From Bufo bufo (taxonomy: Eukaryota > Chordata > Amphibia > Anura > Bufonidae), in assembly GCF_905171765.1 (NCBI RefSeq), contig NC_053392.1, positions 105,264,220 through 105,328,219 of the forward strand: DNA of 64,000 bases. Reading direction: 5' to 3'. Below the pieces are notes generated by a model, which saw only the letters and a program-made list of their open reading frames with translations, was not told the DNA's origin and did no database searches. The position numbers were made by a program, and so were the translations under genes. Shown piece by piece: positions 19,936 through 30,915 of this stretch (the stretch's first letter is position 1; each line of letters starts with the position of its first letter).

Positions 19936-20419
19936 AGGGCTTCTGTCACGCCACAAAACTCAATGTGTTCATTCGGCGCAGGCGCTCTGAGATGAGGAGG
20001 CTCGTCTCCTCAGAACTCCCTCAGTGCGCCTGCGCCGATGACGTCTTCTCTTTCGGTAATGTCATCGGCGCAGGCGCACTAAGGGAGTTCTGAGGAGACG
20101 AGCCTCCTCATCTCAGAGCGCCTGCGCCGAATGAACACAGGCGCGCGATTTTTCAAATACTGACAGGGCCGGCCGGAGGAGGAGATCACGGCTGGCCCTG
20201 TCAATCAACACGGCGAGGGGGCGGTTTTCTGCTGCGGCTACCAGCAAGTAGACTCCCTACTTGCTGGTAGAGACCGGATTTACATATTATAAAACTTTGT
20301 TTTCTAAAGAAACGGCCGCATGAAAGTAAGTGATAAGATTATATTCTCCTATATCGCGCTATAAGGAATGTAACTATCCAAAAAAAAAATAATGAGTTTT
20401 GTGGGGTGACAGAAGCCCT
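19936..20419. mobile_element. TTAA-target fold-back MITE abutting the composite element
   Basis: Flanked by TTAA 19932-19935 (shared with the composite element) and 20420-20423. Ends are AGGGCTTCTGTCACGCCAC and GGGGTGACAGAAGCCCT. A long stem pairs GGCGCAGGCGCTCTGAGATG with its complement near 20110, spanning 19970-20135. Relatives begin at 28595 and 63658. Confidence 0.85.
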
Positions 20420-20609
20420 TTAAACTCCTCCACTGTATTTGCAGCTACCACTTCTGCAGGAAGGCTATTCCATGCATCCACTACTCTCTCAGTAAAGTAA
20501 TACTTCCTGAGATTACTTTTAAACCTTTGCCCTCTAATTTAAAACTATGTCCTCTTGTAGCAGTTTTTCTTCTTTTAAATATTCTCTCCTCTTTTACCTT
20601 GTTGATTCC

Positions 20610-21386
20610 CTATATGTATTTAAAAGTTTCTATCATATCCCCTCTGTCTCGTCTTTCTTCCAAGCTATACATGTTAAGGTCCTTTAATCTTTCCTGGTAA
20701 GTTTTATCCTGCAATCCATGTACTAGTTTAGTAGCTCTTCTCTGAACTCTCTCCAAAGTATCAATATCCTTCTGGAGATATGGTCTCCAGTACTGAGCAC
20801 AATACTCCAAATGAGGTCTCACTAGTGCTCTGTAGAGCGGCATGAGCACCTCCCTCTTTCTACTAGTAATGCCTCTCCCTATACACCCAAGCATTCTGCT
20901 AGCATTTCCTGCTGCTCTATGACATTGTCTGCCTACCTTTAAGTCTTCTGAAATAATAACCCCTAAATCCCTTTCCTCAGATACTGAGGTTAGGACTGTA
21001 TCACTGATTTTATATTCTGCTCTTGGGTTTTTACGTCCCAGGTGCATTATCTTGCACTTATCAACATAAAATTTTAGTTGCCAGATTTTTGACCATTCCT
21101 CTAGTTTTCCTAAATCCTTTTCCATTTGGTGTATCCCTCCAGGAACATCAACCCTGTTACAAATCTTTGTGTCATCAGCAAAAAGACACACCTTACCATC
21201 GAGGCCTTCTGCAATTTCGCTGATAAAGATATTAAACAATATGGGTCCCAGAACAGATCCCTGAGGTACCCCACTGGTAACAAGACCTTGGTCTGAATAT
21301 ACTCCATTGACTACAACCCTCTGTTGTCTGTCCCTCAGCCACTGCCTAATCAATTCAACAATATGGGAGGCCACGTTAAAAAACAA
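20610..21386 (-). pseudogene. CR1 ORF2 reverse transcriptase C-terminal fragment
   Basis: A 258-residue open stretch contains RT motifs in order: GVPQGSVLGPILFNIFI (thumb/palm motif B region, residues about 39-55), LFADDTKI (catalytic YADD-equivalent, about 68-75), CKIMHLGRKNP, ERDLGVIIS, then RPHLEYC and LERVQRRATKLVHGL near the C-terminus. These match the CR1 clade. The upstream RT motifs and endonuclease are missing. The frame ends at TAG after FKYI, where CR1 proteins normally continue. Sequence beyond the stop still encodes a CR1-like tail, so this is a nonsense mutation. Confidence 0.85.
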
Positions 21387-21500
21387 ATCTTTATTTCATG
21401 ATGGAATAACCTTTGGATGGTAATATATTTTCCTCCAAAAAGCATTTTATATTTTAAAAAAAAATCCAATTTAAATAAAAAAACTCTAAAATTTTTCCTA

Positions 21501-22103
21501 TGTCAGAGGCATATAAAAAGTTTAGATCGAGCCTGAGCGCCTGGGAGTCTGAGCGCTGAGACCTCCACAACCCCCAGAACAAGTGGAGGAAGTGCATACA
21601 TAGCGCTCTCTCTCTTTACTGCATGAGATGGGCCCCATAGAAGTAGGTCTGTCTTGATTCCGTACTTGTCCTGTGAAAAACCCAGCATTATATAGTACCA
21701 GCAAAATAAACGATCTCATGTATACTTTGCTCTTATGGAAATTGACCTGCCGTGTGGAATTTGAAATCTGCAGCATGTCAATGCTTTGTGTGGTTCTTTT
21801 GTACGGACTCCCCCCTTTCAGTGCAAGGCTGACATCTGCAGCAAATCCGCACTAAAAATCCCAAGTAACACATGCAGTATTTGGTGTGAAAATGCATAGA
21901 AATAAATGCGGAATGTTAGACCATCTGCACATGTTGTGGAATATGTGCGTTTTTTACAGTACCAGCAAAGTGTATGAGATTACATATATTTTTTCCGTGC
22001 GGATTTCAAAATAAATAGTTGTTTGCGGTTTTAGCTGCGGATTTTACTCTTTTCAAAGGAAGGGTGAGGCAAAACCGCATCAAATCCGCACCAAAAACCG
22101 CTG
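21501..22103. other. Mostly unrecognised; diverged MITE-like words
   Basis: Contains repeated AAATCTGCAGC, AAATCCGCAC and AAAACCGCATC words (21760-22100) of the kind found inside Harbinger-like MITEs. Clean termini are not visible. 21510-21680 is unrecognised. Confidence 0.35.
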
Positions 22104-22106
22104 TTA

Positions 22107-22381
22107 GGCTCCATTCACACGTCCGCAAAATGTGTCCGCATCCTTTCCCATTCATTCTCTATGGGGACGGAATGGATGCGGACAGCACACAGTGTGCTGT
22201 CTGCAGCCGCAATTGCGGAGCGCCGCCCCGATTTTGGGTCCGCAGCTCCGCAAAAAGATAGAGCATGTCCTATTCTTGTCCGCAGCTTGCGGACAAGAAT
22301 AGGCATTTCAATAGGGGTGACGGGCTGGTGTGTTGCGGACCCGCAATTTGCGCAACACACCACGGACGTGTGAATTAAGCC
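22107..22381. mobile_element. Harbinger-like MITE, complete
   Basis: TTA flanks at 22104-22106 and 22382-22384. Ends are GGCTCCATTCACACGTCCGC and ...CACGGACGTGTGAATTAAGCC. Same family as 6554-6828. The right TTA is also the left flank of the next MITE. Confidence 0.8.
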
Positions 22382-22384
22382 TTA

Positions 22385-22867
22385 GGCCTCTTTCACACGA
22401 GCGTGACGGATTAGGTCCGGATGCGTTCAGGGTGCGTTCAGTGAAACTCGCACTATTTTGCAAGTAAGTTCAGTCAGTTTTGTCTGCGATTGCGTTCAGT
22501 TGTTCAGTTTTTTCTGCGCGGGTGCAATGCGTATTGATGCGTTTTTCACGCGCGTGATAAAAAACTGAAGGTTTACAAACAACATCTCTTAGCAACCATC
22601 AGTGAAAAACGCATCGCACCCGCACTTGCTTGCGGATACAATGCGTTTTTCACGCAGCCCCATTCACTTCTATGGGGCCAGGGCTGCGTGAAAAACGCAG
22701 AATATAGAACATGCTGCGATTTTTACGCAACGCAGAACTGATGTGTGAAAAAAACCGCTCATGTACACAGACCCCTTAAAATGAATGGGTCAGGATTCAG
22801 TGCGGGTGCTGTGCGTTCACGTCACGCATTGCACCTGCGCGGAAAACTCGCTCGTGTGAAAGGGGCC
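22385..22867. mobile_element. Harbinger-like MITE, complete, fused to the previous
   Basis: TTA flanks at 22382-22384 and 22868-22870. Ends are GGCCTCTTTCACACGAGCG and ...CGCTCGTGTGAAAGGGGCC. The interior shares GCAACCATCAGTGAAAAACGC and CCCATTCACTTCTATGGGGC with the large fold-back MITEs at 5331 and 13648, so it is a shorter relative of them. Confidence 0.8.
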
Positions 22868-22927
22868 TTAGAAATTGCAGTTTTTGGTGCAGATATGCTG
22901 CAGAAATGCACATAAACCCGCATCTTA

Positions 22928-23413
22928 GGCTACTTTCACTCTGGCGTTCGGTGCGGATCCGTCTTGTATCTGCACAGACTGATCCGCACCAATAATGCAA
23001 ACGCTTGTATCCGTTCATAACGGATCCATTTGCATTATTCATTAAAAAAAAAGTCTAAGTCAAAACGGATCCGTCTTGACTTACATTGAAAGTCAATGGG
23101 GGACAGATCCGTTTTCAATTGCACCATATTGTGTGAGTGAAAAACGTATCCGTCCCCATTGACTTACATTGTAAGTCAGGACGGATCCGTTTGTCTCCGC
23201 ATAGTCAGACGGTCACCAAAACGCTTCAAGCTGCGTTTTAGTGACCGGCTAAAAAACGCAACGGAGACCAAACAAAGCCAAATTGATGCATTCTAAACGG
23301 ATCCTTATCTATTCAGAATGCATTGGGGCTGAACTGATCCGTTTTGGGCCGCTTGGGAGAGCCCTGAAACGGATTTCACAAGCGGGCCCAGAAACGCCAG
23401 TGTGAAAGTAGCC
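22928..23413. mobile_element. Harbinger-like MITE with GGATCCGT words
   Basis: Ends are GGCTACTTTCACTCTGGCG and ...CGCCAGTGTGAAAGTAGCC. Left flank TTA (22925-22927), right flank TAA (23414-23416). The body repeats ACGGATCCGT in both orientations (22978-23345) and CATTGACTTACATTGTAAGTC fold-backs. Confidence 0.7.
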
Positions 23414-23459
23414 TAAATTTGTGCAGATCTTGTGTGTGTGCACCTGTGTGTAGATGGCC

Positions 23460-23735
23460 TTGGGGTACGGTCACACGTCGCCGGAACGCTTCAGATTATC
23501 CTCTGTGTTTCTGCAGCAAATCTGCAATAGACTAATGCCTCATTCACATGGCCGCAATGCACGAACATCGGCCTCGGGGCAGCCGCAGCGGAGCGCAGAC
23601 CCATTCACTTTAATGATGCGCAAAACACGTTACGGACGTCTGAATGGAGCCTTACTGTAAAATGCTCTGGATTTTCTGGATATACTTCCATGACATAAAA
23701 TCTGCAGCGTTTCCACCGTGTGTGGACGTGCCCTT
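23460..23735. mobile_element. Diverged MITE enclosing a small Harbinger-like MITE
   Basis: Outer ends GGGGTACGGTCACACG and CGTGTGTGGACGTGCCC(TTA) are a poor inverted repeat. Inside, 23536-23651 runs from TGCCTCATTCACATGGCCGC to ...GACGTCTGAATGGAGCC with TAA/TTA flanks. The insertion splits AAATCTGCA-rich sequence of the outer copy. Confidence 0.5.
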
Positions 23736-23739
23736 AGAT

Positions 23740-25283
23740 TGCACCGTGTGAAATCCTTAGTAAATCTGCAGTGGAATTCACAACAAACTCACATGCAAGT
23801 CGTGCGTATTTTGACGTGGATGTGTCTCCGTTTTCTGCCCTGGATTTTCCCATGTGGACACGGCCTGAAGGGTTTGGCGGAGGTAGACCCTCCCTAATCC
23901 CTTTCTTTCCTGTTCCAAGTACATTTCCTTTTCCCTGTTCTGGCTTTTAAGGCTCACAGCAAATCTAGGCTGTTTTCTGTCGGGCTGGTGTAATACACGT
24001 CTATGGTGGTAGATGCGGTTGACTTCTTTGGGGCCTTTAGTCCCACACCAGTTCTCCCAGTATGAAGCTGTACGGTATGGGGTCCTCAGTGGTATGGGCA
24101 ATCATCTGCTGATGGAAACTAGAGGAAATTACGTTACCTTACATAAGCATCTTGGGATCTCTCTTTGATGCATAACCCATTCAGTTAATTACGCCTGCTC
24201 TCTAAATGGTTTTCATTGCCTGTCTGGAGCTTCTTGCATCTGTTGCCAAGTTAATGTTCCTTTGGGCTCTGGAAATTTAACTCAAACGATGCTGGACGAT
24301 CTCCTAATTCAGGGCACATACCTCTACAATAGTCACTAAAGTCTATGATTTCCAGGGATTTAGAGATGATTTGGAGCTTACACCATCTATGAAATAAATG
24401 TATTATTCATAATGTTCATTATCATCAATGACTGAAAATGTGCATGTCTGCCCAGATAAGGGTGAGTTAGCAGTCATGTCTAGGCCTTGGTGCCAGGGGG
24501 GCCCATGACCTGCTGCCCCTTGGGAATACTAATATTATATATGGTACATGGCATTTAGGAGGCCCAGGAGCTTCTGGCCTACATCACCCCTTCAGATCCC
24601 ATTCAGAGCTCTCCGATAGGCCAAAATACACCCAAAATGTCCACAATTAGAGGAACGCTTATATAATTGCTTCCAGACATTTGGCAACAGGTGGGAAAAT
24701 TTACAGGAGAATTTACCCGTCCACCGCTTCCTGAATGAGCCATCATTTGCTATCTAATATATTCAGACACCGCATTTCTTTACCACGGCAGAATCCCACA
24801 GTTTTGTCACAATTGGACTCAAAAACGTTGTAAAAAAATAAAATAAAAATAATTGTGAATTGTGACAACTGCTGTGTGTGAATCCACCCTCGTACTATAT
24901 TACAGCTGGGACTTATAAGAGTGTATATGGCACAACCCCCCCTCACGCTTTCTTGCAGAGCTGTCATATATGATTTGCATGGACTGGGTAGCAGCTACCT
25001 TTCACGCTGTGGAAACCTTTCATTCACATGATGCTCAGGATATGAACCAAATTTCTATACCTGCTCCCGATATTCCACCAGGTATCTGAAGTGTTCTCTA
25101 TAAAGGGCCCTCGATTTAGACTGGAGCGACCGCCTGTCTATGAGCTAGAACAGGACTACGTTGGCTGAAGCCCCCATGATGCCTACATTCCCGAATATCG
25201 TGCTGTGTGTGACTTCTTCCTCCTGTATGTCTTCCTCTCCATACCTTTTTTTTTTTTTCCCTTTCTCCCACCCTTGATTATTC
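23740..25283. other. 1.5 kb of single-copy-looking DNA
   Basis: No MITE ends and no convincing coding frame. 24180-24290 has balanced composition with CAGTTAATTACGCC (a TAATTA core) and CAAGTTAATG, which could be part of a conserved non-coding element. A minus ORF of 107 codons at 23778-24101 has no recognisable domain. Confidence 0.35.
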
Positions 25284-25287
25284 TTGA

Positions 25288-25595
25288 AGGGGTTCTCTGC
25301 ACTTTTCTGAAAATCCTGGAGTCTTCAGACCTTATGGAGAAAAGATTATTTCCTCTCTTCTTACCCCTCTGTCACCCCCCCCCCCCCACACACGTCTCCG
25401 CCAAATACAGCTGAACACAAAGATTGAGGAACACATCCAGTCGGGACCTGAGTGGAAGAGCCTCGGGAGCCTGTCTGACTGCAGCGTCGATGGTGGCGTT
25501 GGGGGCGTGATGGTGGGGATAAGTAAAGAGGGAATGATCTTTCCTCTACAGCGTCTGAAGACTCTGGGATTTTCAGAAAAGCACAGAGAACCCCT
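25288..25595. mobile_element. TTAA-target fold-back MITE
   Basis: The left end AGGGGTTCTCTGCACTTTTC follows TTGA (a mutated TTAA). The right end GAAAAGCACAGAGAACCCCT precedes TTAA 25596-25599. Subterminal TCCTGGAGTCTTCAGAC mirrors GTCTGAAGACTCTGGGA. The C-run at 25376-25387 lies in the loop region. Confidence 0.75.
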
Positions 25596-25645
25596 TTAAT
25601 TTCTCCAGGCACAAGGTATACAATCGAACACCAGGCAGTTTCCAT

Positions 25646-26110
25646 TAAGGCACTTAGACTCATTTTACACGGGTGATATTTCCATATGGGTGCTTTCTGA
25701 GTTTACAATGGACATCACCCGGTCTGAAAATGGACCCATAAATGGGTAAAAGCACACGGGTGACTTTCTGCACAGACCGTGGGTCCATGACCAGAAGATC
25801 ATGGCATGTTCTGTGTTTTTCTGGTTTTCCCCACAAGACTCGGACGGCACCCATGTGTGATTTGTTTTAAAATTTGGCCTTGTTCACTTTGCGTAAGGCA
25901 AATAACGCTCCAGGGTGATCCATTTCTGCATCCAATCCGCCTTTTTTTTCCGGATTGGATGCAGAAAGATTCATTTCAATGGGGCCACAAAAAAATGCCG
26001 ACAGCACAATGTAGGTATTTTGACAATGGTGGGGCCTGCGGAAATTGTGGGATGCACATGACGGATGACCGTATTTTGCGGATCCACAGTTTGTGTGCAG
26101 GAGGACTTAA
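25646..26110. mobile_element. Two diverged Harbinger-like MITE fragments
   Basis: The first (about 25646-25860) has ACTCATTTTACACGGGTGAT at the left and GGCACCCATGTGTGA at the right. The second (about 25865-26110) has TGCATCCAATCCG mirrored by CGGATTGGATGCAG and the usual CAATGGGGCCAC...GCGGATCCAC words. The termini are too worn to call TSDs. Confidence 0.45.
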
Positions 26111-26916
26111 TGGTAAACCAGCAATTTGCAGTCTTTAGTGACTAATAGAAAACCGATGCGACCATGTCTCCACCGGCGGCCATGTCTAGTATTGCTCTAA
26201 CTGGTAAGGGACCTCTGACCCATTACACTCCTCTACTGGACTCCCAGTATGCTCCTGTCCGTTTTGCATATGGGGAACCAGATGTGAAATCCTGATGGGA
26301 GAATAAATAAGGAATACGGTAAAAACAAGCAGGAGGTAACATTATCAAGTATTACCAAACCGAAAATGAGCAGAGAACGACCCTGTGGCCCTGGCACGGC
26401 GTTTAGTAGATATGATCTGTTTTCTGTCAGCGCACATTCTCTACAGCTGTTTTGCATCTTTGGCTGCTGCCGCAAGAGGCAGATTCCATGGAAAAGCTTG
26501 AGGGAATGGGAGCGCCTGCTTATTACCTAAATGTAAAATGCCTTATCTCATGCTCGGCGTTGACGGGTATGTTCATTGTGTGCGTCAGTACAGTGCAGCA
26601 CGACAGCCACTGAACCAGTCTCTTGTAGGTTTGCTGTACCATTGGGTGCTCCGAGCTGTGGAGCCATAAGTCTGGCCTGTCAGAGCCCCGGGTAATGGAT
26701 GCTGGAGCTGTTCCTGCTGTTTATTCTCTCTCTTGGGTCACGTGTTGTGCAGCCACTTGAGAAACCTGTCCTTCCTGGACTGAACTGTACTGAACCCCGC
26801 AGCTGTCACCACAAAATATACGACCTCTTCAATGCGCCAAGTGCCATTTTATAACTATTGTATTGATTTTACATTCATCACATGAAGCTGTGGCCATGTC
26901 ATAATGCAAAGGAGTC
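26111..26916. other. No recognisable feature
   Basis: 0.8 kb without MITE-type termini or a recognisable coding region. Composition is ordinary and the ORFs are all under 85 codons. Confidence 0.4.
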
Positions 26917-26919
26917 TAA

Positions 26920-27304
26920 GGCTAAGTTCACACGAACGTGTGTGATCTGTGGCCGTATTGCGGCCCGCAAATCGCGGGCCGCAATACACGGCCACAGTTC
27001 CGTGTGAATTCCGCATCACGGATGCGGACCCATTCACTTCAATGGGTCCGCTAATCCGGAATCGCGGAACGGCCGCACGGGACGGGACCCCTCGGAAGCA
27101 CTACGGAGTGCCTCCGTGGGGTTACGTCCCGCACTTCCGTTCCGCTAAAAGATAGAACAAGTCCTATCTTTTAGCGGAACGGCCGGATCGCGGACCCATT
27201 AAAGTGAATAGGTCCGCGATCCGAGGCGGCTGACCTACGGCCGGCGATCGAGCATTGCGGCCCGCAAATAGGCACGGGTCACACACGTTCGTGTGAACCC
27301 GGCC
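26920..27304. mobile_element. Harbinger-like MITE, complete
   Basis: TAA flanks at 26917-26919 and 27305-27307. Ends are GGCTAAGTTCACACGAACG and ...CGTTCGTGTGAACCCGGCC. Contains the internal palindrome ATTGCGGCCCGCAA-ATCGCGGGCCGCAAT (26959-26991) and a central fold-back around AAAAGATAGAACAAGTCCTATCTTTT (27146-27173). High CpG. Confidence 0.8.
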
Positions 27305-27411
27305 TAAGGCCTGTAACGCTTCTGTAGTTCTGTCTGTTCCTGGGAAAGCTGGGTGTCAACCAGCACAACATCCATCAGTAATGGTAGCATCATCTACTTA
27401 GAATTGGATAA

Positions 27412-27617
27412 GGCCTCATGCACACGACTGTATTTTTGGTCCGATCCGCAAAAAATGTGACACAATCACGCGGGGCCGCCAAAAATGCATCCTTATTTCC
27501 GTTACGTCGCCCTACAACAGTGTGGAATGGGGAAATGATGGATGCACACGGCCAGTATCTGTGTTTTGCGGAACCGCGATTTACAGACTGCAAAACTGAT
27601 AAGGTCATGTGCATCTA
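27412..27617. mobile_element. Harbinger-like MITE, right end diverged
   Basis: The left end GGCCTCATGCACACGACTG follows TAA (27409-27411). The right side ends ...AAGGTCATGTGCATCTA near TTAA. Family of 46907-47230. Confidence 0.6.
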
Positions 27618-28590
27618 TTAAGAGGGGAGATTGCCCTTTAGGTTGCTGGTCAGTGAGGTGACTGTGCATCATGTGAACCCCAGGGGTGTTGGCTTCAGTC
27701 ATGCGCCCCTACACTTCTCTATGAAGAACATGCACATGGGCATGTATAGCATAGATGCTGTTTAGCCACTTCTGTGGCCCCCGTATACTGTTGGGCCCCA
27801 GTTTATGTTGGTGCCATCTACTGGTGGATTAGGCCTGAGCGGGGCTGCCCACTCTACAAGTATTACAATACAATACTTTTACAGCCCTGCAGTAGTACAC
27901 CGCGGCGGCAGCAGCCGGTTTCCTGGACTTCTGTAAATTCTTCGTTTAAAGGGTATTTTGCTTCCAGCGTGTGGGAATGTACGGTGTCATTATGGTCTCT
28001 AACGCTAATTTATAGGTTGTTAATGTAAACATTTCCTCATTGACTAATCTGTTCCTCCTTTGTGAATAAAAGGTTACAAGGCATTCATGGCCCTGTGTGA
28101 GATGCCCACAGCCTGCCGGAGCAGCATGAAGTAATGTGAGGGCGGACTTCTGGGAGGAAATGTTACTTAATAACACAGCTCTCCATTGTTCTTAAGATGA
28201 AGGAAGGAGGGACCCCGAGCGCCATTCACACATTGCCCTCTTTGTGGCTCCAGATGCCAGGCCTGGGCCGGGAGGGAGATTGGGTGGGAGGCAGAGAAGT
28301 CAATCCAGCCGGCCTGACCAGCGCTTTAGCAAGTGCCCTGCGGCTGCCTTCTGTGACTACTGGGAAACGTACGGATTCTTATTGTCTTTTATCTACTGTT
28401 ATTGGGGGAGGATAAGCAGCATGTGCTGCCCATGTAGACGTTGTGCTCCTTGAATATTGCTCAGTAGGGTGAAACAACATGGTGCAGCATCCACATGCGG
28501 GGGGCGAATGGTCCCATGATATTTCTACTAAGTTGTGTGGCCATTAGCCACCTCGTGTGGGGATCGTTGTACCTTGTAGTCTACTCCGTA
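27618..28590. other. No recognisable feature
   Basis: About 1 kb of mixed-composition DNA. Short ORFs only, no terminal repeats. Confidence 0.35.
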
Positions 28591-28594
28591 TTAA

Positions 28595-29376
28595 AGGGCT
28601 TCTATCGCCATTTTTTTTGCTTTAGAATAGGCTGTTTTTTGTTTTTTTATATATATGCAAATGAGCCTCTAGTGGCAACGAGGCATTGCCGTTAGTCGAA
28701 GAGGCGCTGTTCTCCCTGCTGCTGCGCCCCCTGCACTTTAATTGGTAGTCTTGAGTCTTCTTCGTGCAGTTAAACGGGACTTCCGAGAATTTTTTACTGA
28801 CTGGGTAGGTCAATCAGTATCTGAGGGGGGGGATAGTCTGACACCCGGGATCCCTGACGTACCGGCGATTGCAGGAGCGCCACATCACGTGGCCTAGGGT
28901 GCAGCTGAGTCCCATTCACTTCTATAGAGCTGATACCAAGCACAGCCGCTATCAAATGTGCGGCGCTCTGCTTGGTAAGCTCGAAGAAGGACACGGTGCT
29001 ACTGCAAGTGCCGCTGCCTTCTCAAACAGCTGAACGGCGGGGGTCCTGGGTGTTGGACCTCCACTGATCGGATACTGATGACCTGAACCGCTTTGAGCAG
29101 CGTGAGACTTTATTAGCAGTGATGGCGTTCACAGTGCCTGGCCCTGTCGATCAGAGTGCAGGGGGCGCAGCAGCAGCAGCAGGAGGAAAGTTTTCTCTAG
29201 AAGTAATGGCAACGCCCCCGTTGCACCTAGAGGCTCATTTGGAAGTATTAAAACATCTTTTCTCAGCAAAATGCAGCCACATATCGGGATGGGACCAAGA
29301 CAGATCATTCTGCTGCCCAGCGCACAGGTCTAGGGTCAGCCTGTTCTAATGCTATGAAACTGGTGACTGAAGCCAT
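28595..29376. mobile_element. TTAA-target MITE with a second MITE inside
   Basis: TTAA at 28591-28594 and 29377-29380. Ends are AGGGCTTCTATCGCCA and TGGTGACTGAAGCCAT. The left arm has ATGCAAATGAGCCTCTAGTGG and the right arm its mirror CCTAGAGGCTCATTTGG. Between them, about 28774-29110, is a member of the TTTTCCGAGA / GGGGGTCCTGGGTGTTGGACC family that begins ACGGGACTTCCGAG after TTAA 28770-28773. Confidence 0.65.
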
Positions 29377-29739
29377 TTAAGCTGCTCCTGAAATGCATGT
29401 GAAGGGCTGCTTTGAAAAAAAGTAAAAATTCAGGAAATTCCGTTCAGCAACCATGACTGTAGAGCCTGATAACCATCTCTAGTCAAACACGGACATTAAA
29501 GTGCGGGAATATTTGCTCAACTTCTAGGAACAACTTCAAAATTCCTTTTGAAATGATGGAGATTGACTCATTCAGACTGAGACTCCCAACCAACCCCACC
29601 ATAGATACATGCCAGAAAGGACTGGGAGCACCACTGATTGCTATGGGCCTGGATCGCTCTTCTGAGTACAGTGGCCCTATTGGCTTATGGTAGTGGTGTG
29701 GGGCCTTTGGTAGAAGGGGCCCGGCGCTGAGCTGCTTCC

Positions 29740-30034
29740 CCTTAATTCTGGCGCACAGCCATAGAATTTACCTGCCACAGTCACTAGAGGGAGCTCACTC
29801 TATACAGATTTGTACAATTCCTACCATCTGTAAATCCATGCACATTTGGCTCCACCTAGAGAGGACGGCATGAAGCTGTGATTTTATCATTTATTCATGA
29901 TTGATATGGCAGTTTAGTTCTGTTAAAGTAAATGTAGCTAAGCTGCAGTACCAGACACAACCTGAGGGCAGGTACGGCACTGTTTTTGGAAGAAAGTAAC
30001 AATGCTTTTCCAATCCTGTGCAACTCATTTATAG
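29740..30034. mobile_element. Diverged TTAA MITE
   Basis: Contains AGTCACTAGAGGGAGCTCAC and CTGCAGTACCAGACACAACC and ends CCAATCCTGTGCAACTCA just before a worn TTAA-like TTTATA. It abuts the next MITE there. Confidence 0.4.
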
Positions 30035-30037
30035 GGG

Positions 30038-30380
30038 GTTTTTTGGAATTTCATATTGATTACCTACTCTCAGAATAGGTAATGAATATCTGATTGGTGG
30101 GGGTCCAACTCTTGGCAACCCTGTTGATCAGCTCTTTCAATGGGCTGCAGTGCTTGGATGAGCATTGCGACCTCTTCATAGTATGCCAAGTGCAGCGCCG
30201 TACATTGTATAGTGGCTGTTCTTGGTATTGCACCTCAATCTCATTCACTTGAATGGGACTGAGCTGCAAAAAGGCCATGTGACACCAATGGATGTGACGT
30301 CACAGGCCTAAGAAGAGGTCCCAGTCCTCAACTGTATCCTTAGGATAGGTCATTATTACTTAATTCCTGAAAAAAAACCT
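30038..30380. mobile_element. TTAA-target MITE (GGGGGTTTTTTGG end)
   Basis: The left end GGGGGTTTTTTGGAATTTC and right end GAAAAAAAACC precede TTAA 30381-30384. Subterminal arms TACTCTCAGAATAGGTAATGAAT and TCCTTAGGATAGGTCATTATTA correspond. The interior has CATTCACTTGAATGGGACTGAGCTGC. Carries TGACGTCA at 30295. Relatives are at 28774, 34561 and 60330. Confidence 0.65.
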
Positions 30381-30447
30381 TTAATTCTTATCCCTGTGTG
30401 AAGAAAAATGTGCAAAAAAACATAAAACCACTTCTTGTAAAGATACA

Positions 30448-30912
30448 GGGCCAGATTTATCATTAGCTCAGGTCAGAATAATGGAGTGAAAAAGTCCCAA
30501 AAAAGGTCCCAAACGCTAAAACTGCGCACATATTTGCGACTTTTTTCTGCTCTGCACTATGCCCGCCAGTTTTCTGAAAGTGGGCGTGTTTTCTTATGTA
30601 AATAATCTTTAGACAGATTTACTATTGGGACTATTTAAAAAGTCGCAAAAAAGTCGCAATTTCACTCCAGTGAGGACCATGCTTATCTTATGAGATTTTT
30701 TAATAGAACATGCGACTTTTTCATAAAAACGTGCGACTTTTTCGTAAAGATATGCGACTTTTGTAAAGCTGCTTACTGACGGATAAACTGCTACCGTCAA
30801 ACCACATTTATTACAGTCTTAAAGGGCCGATCATAAATCTGACTTGGCTAAAACTGACTTTAGCCATATGTTAAAGTGGAGTGAGCTGTCAGAGTAATGA
30901 TAAATCTGGCCC
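30448..30912. mobile_element. MITE with GGGCCAGATTTATCA termini, complete
   Basis: Ends are GGGCCAGATTTATCATTAGC and ...TAATGATAAATCTGGCCC. A 3-bp ACA occurs on both sides (30445-30447, 30913-30915). The interior repeats GCGACTTTTT(C/T) in both orientations (30537-30760). The superfamily is uncertain: a 3-bp TSD suggests Harbinger-like, but ACA is not the usual TWA. Confidence 0.65.
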
Positions 30913-30915
30913 ACA

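Larger units (their letters stand above)
14783..21376 (-). mobile_element. CR1 LINE, 5'-truncated, split at a TTAA
   Basis: Minus-strand CR1 copy. The 3' end at 14783-14919 includes GAAACATAGAATGTG in plus sense, i.e. the ATTCTATGTTTC 3' motif characteristic of CR1. The rest lies at 20420-21376, with the reverse transcriptase C-terminus. Joining 14919 to 20424 restores an uninterrupted LINE sequence around one TTAA, so everything between was inserted later. The 5' part of ORF2 and all of ORF1 are missing, as is usual for CR1. Confidence 0.85.
14344..21500. mobile_element. hAT-like relic with GATTTAAATC ends, split by a LINE
   Basis: The left end GGGGTGGATTTGATTTAAATC continues into GATTTAAATCACGATTTAAATC repeats and a unique-looking body to about 14780. 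The body resumes at about 21385 (TTGGATGGTAATATATTTTCC, AAAAAGCATTTTATATTTTA) and ends near AATCCAATTTAAATAAAAAA. I recognise both halves as one widespread vertebrate DNA-transposon family. The hAT assignment is from memory. The terminal TSD was not resolved. Confidence 0.55.
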
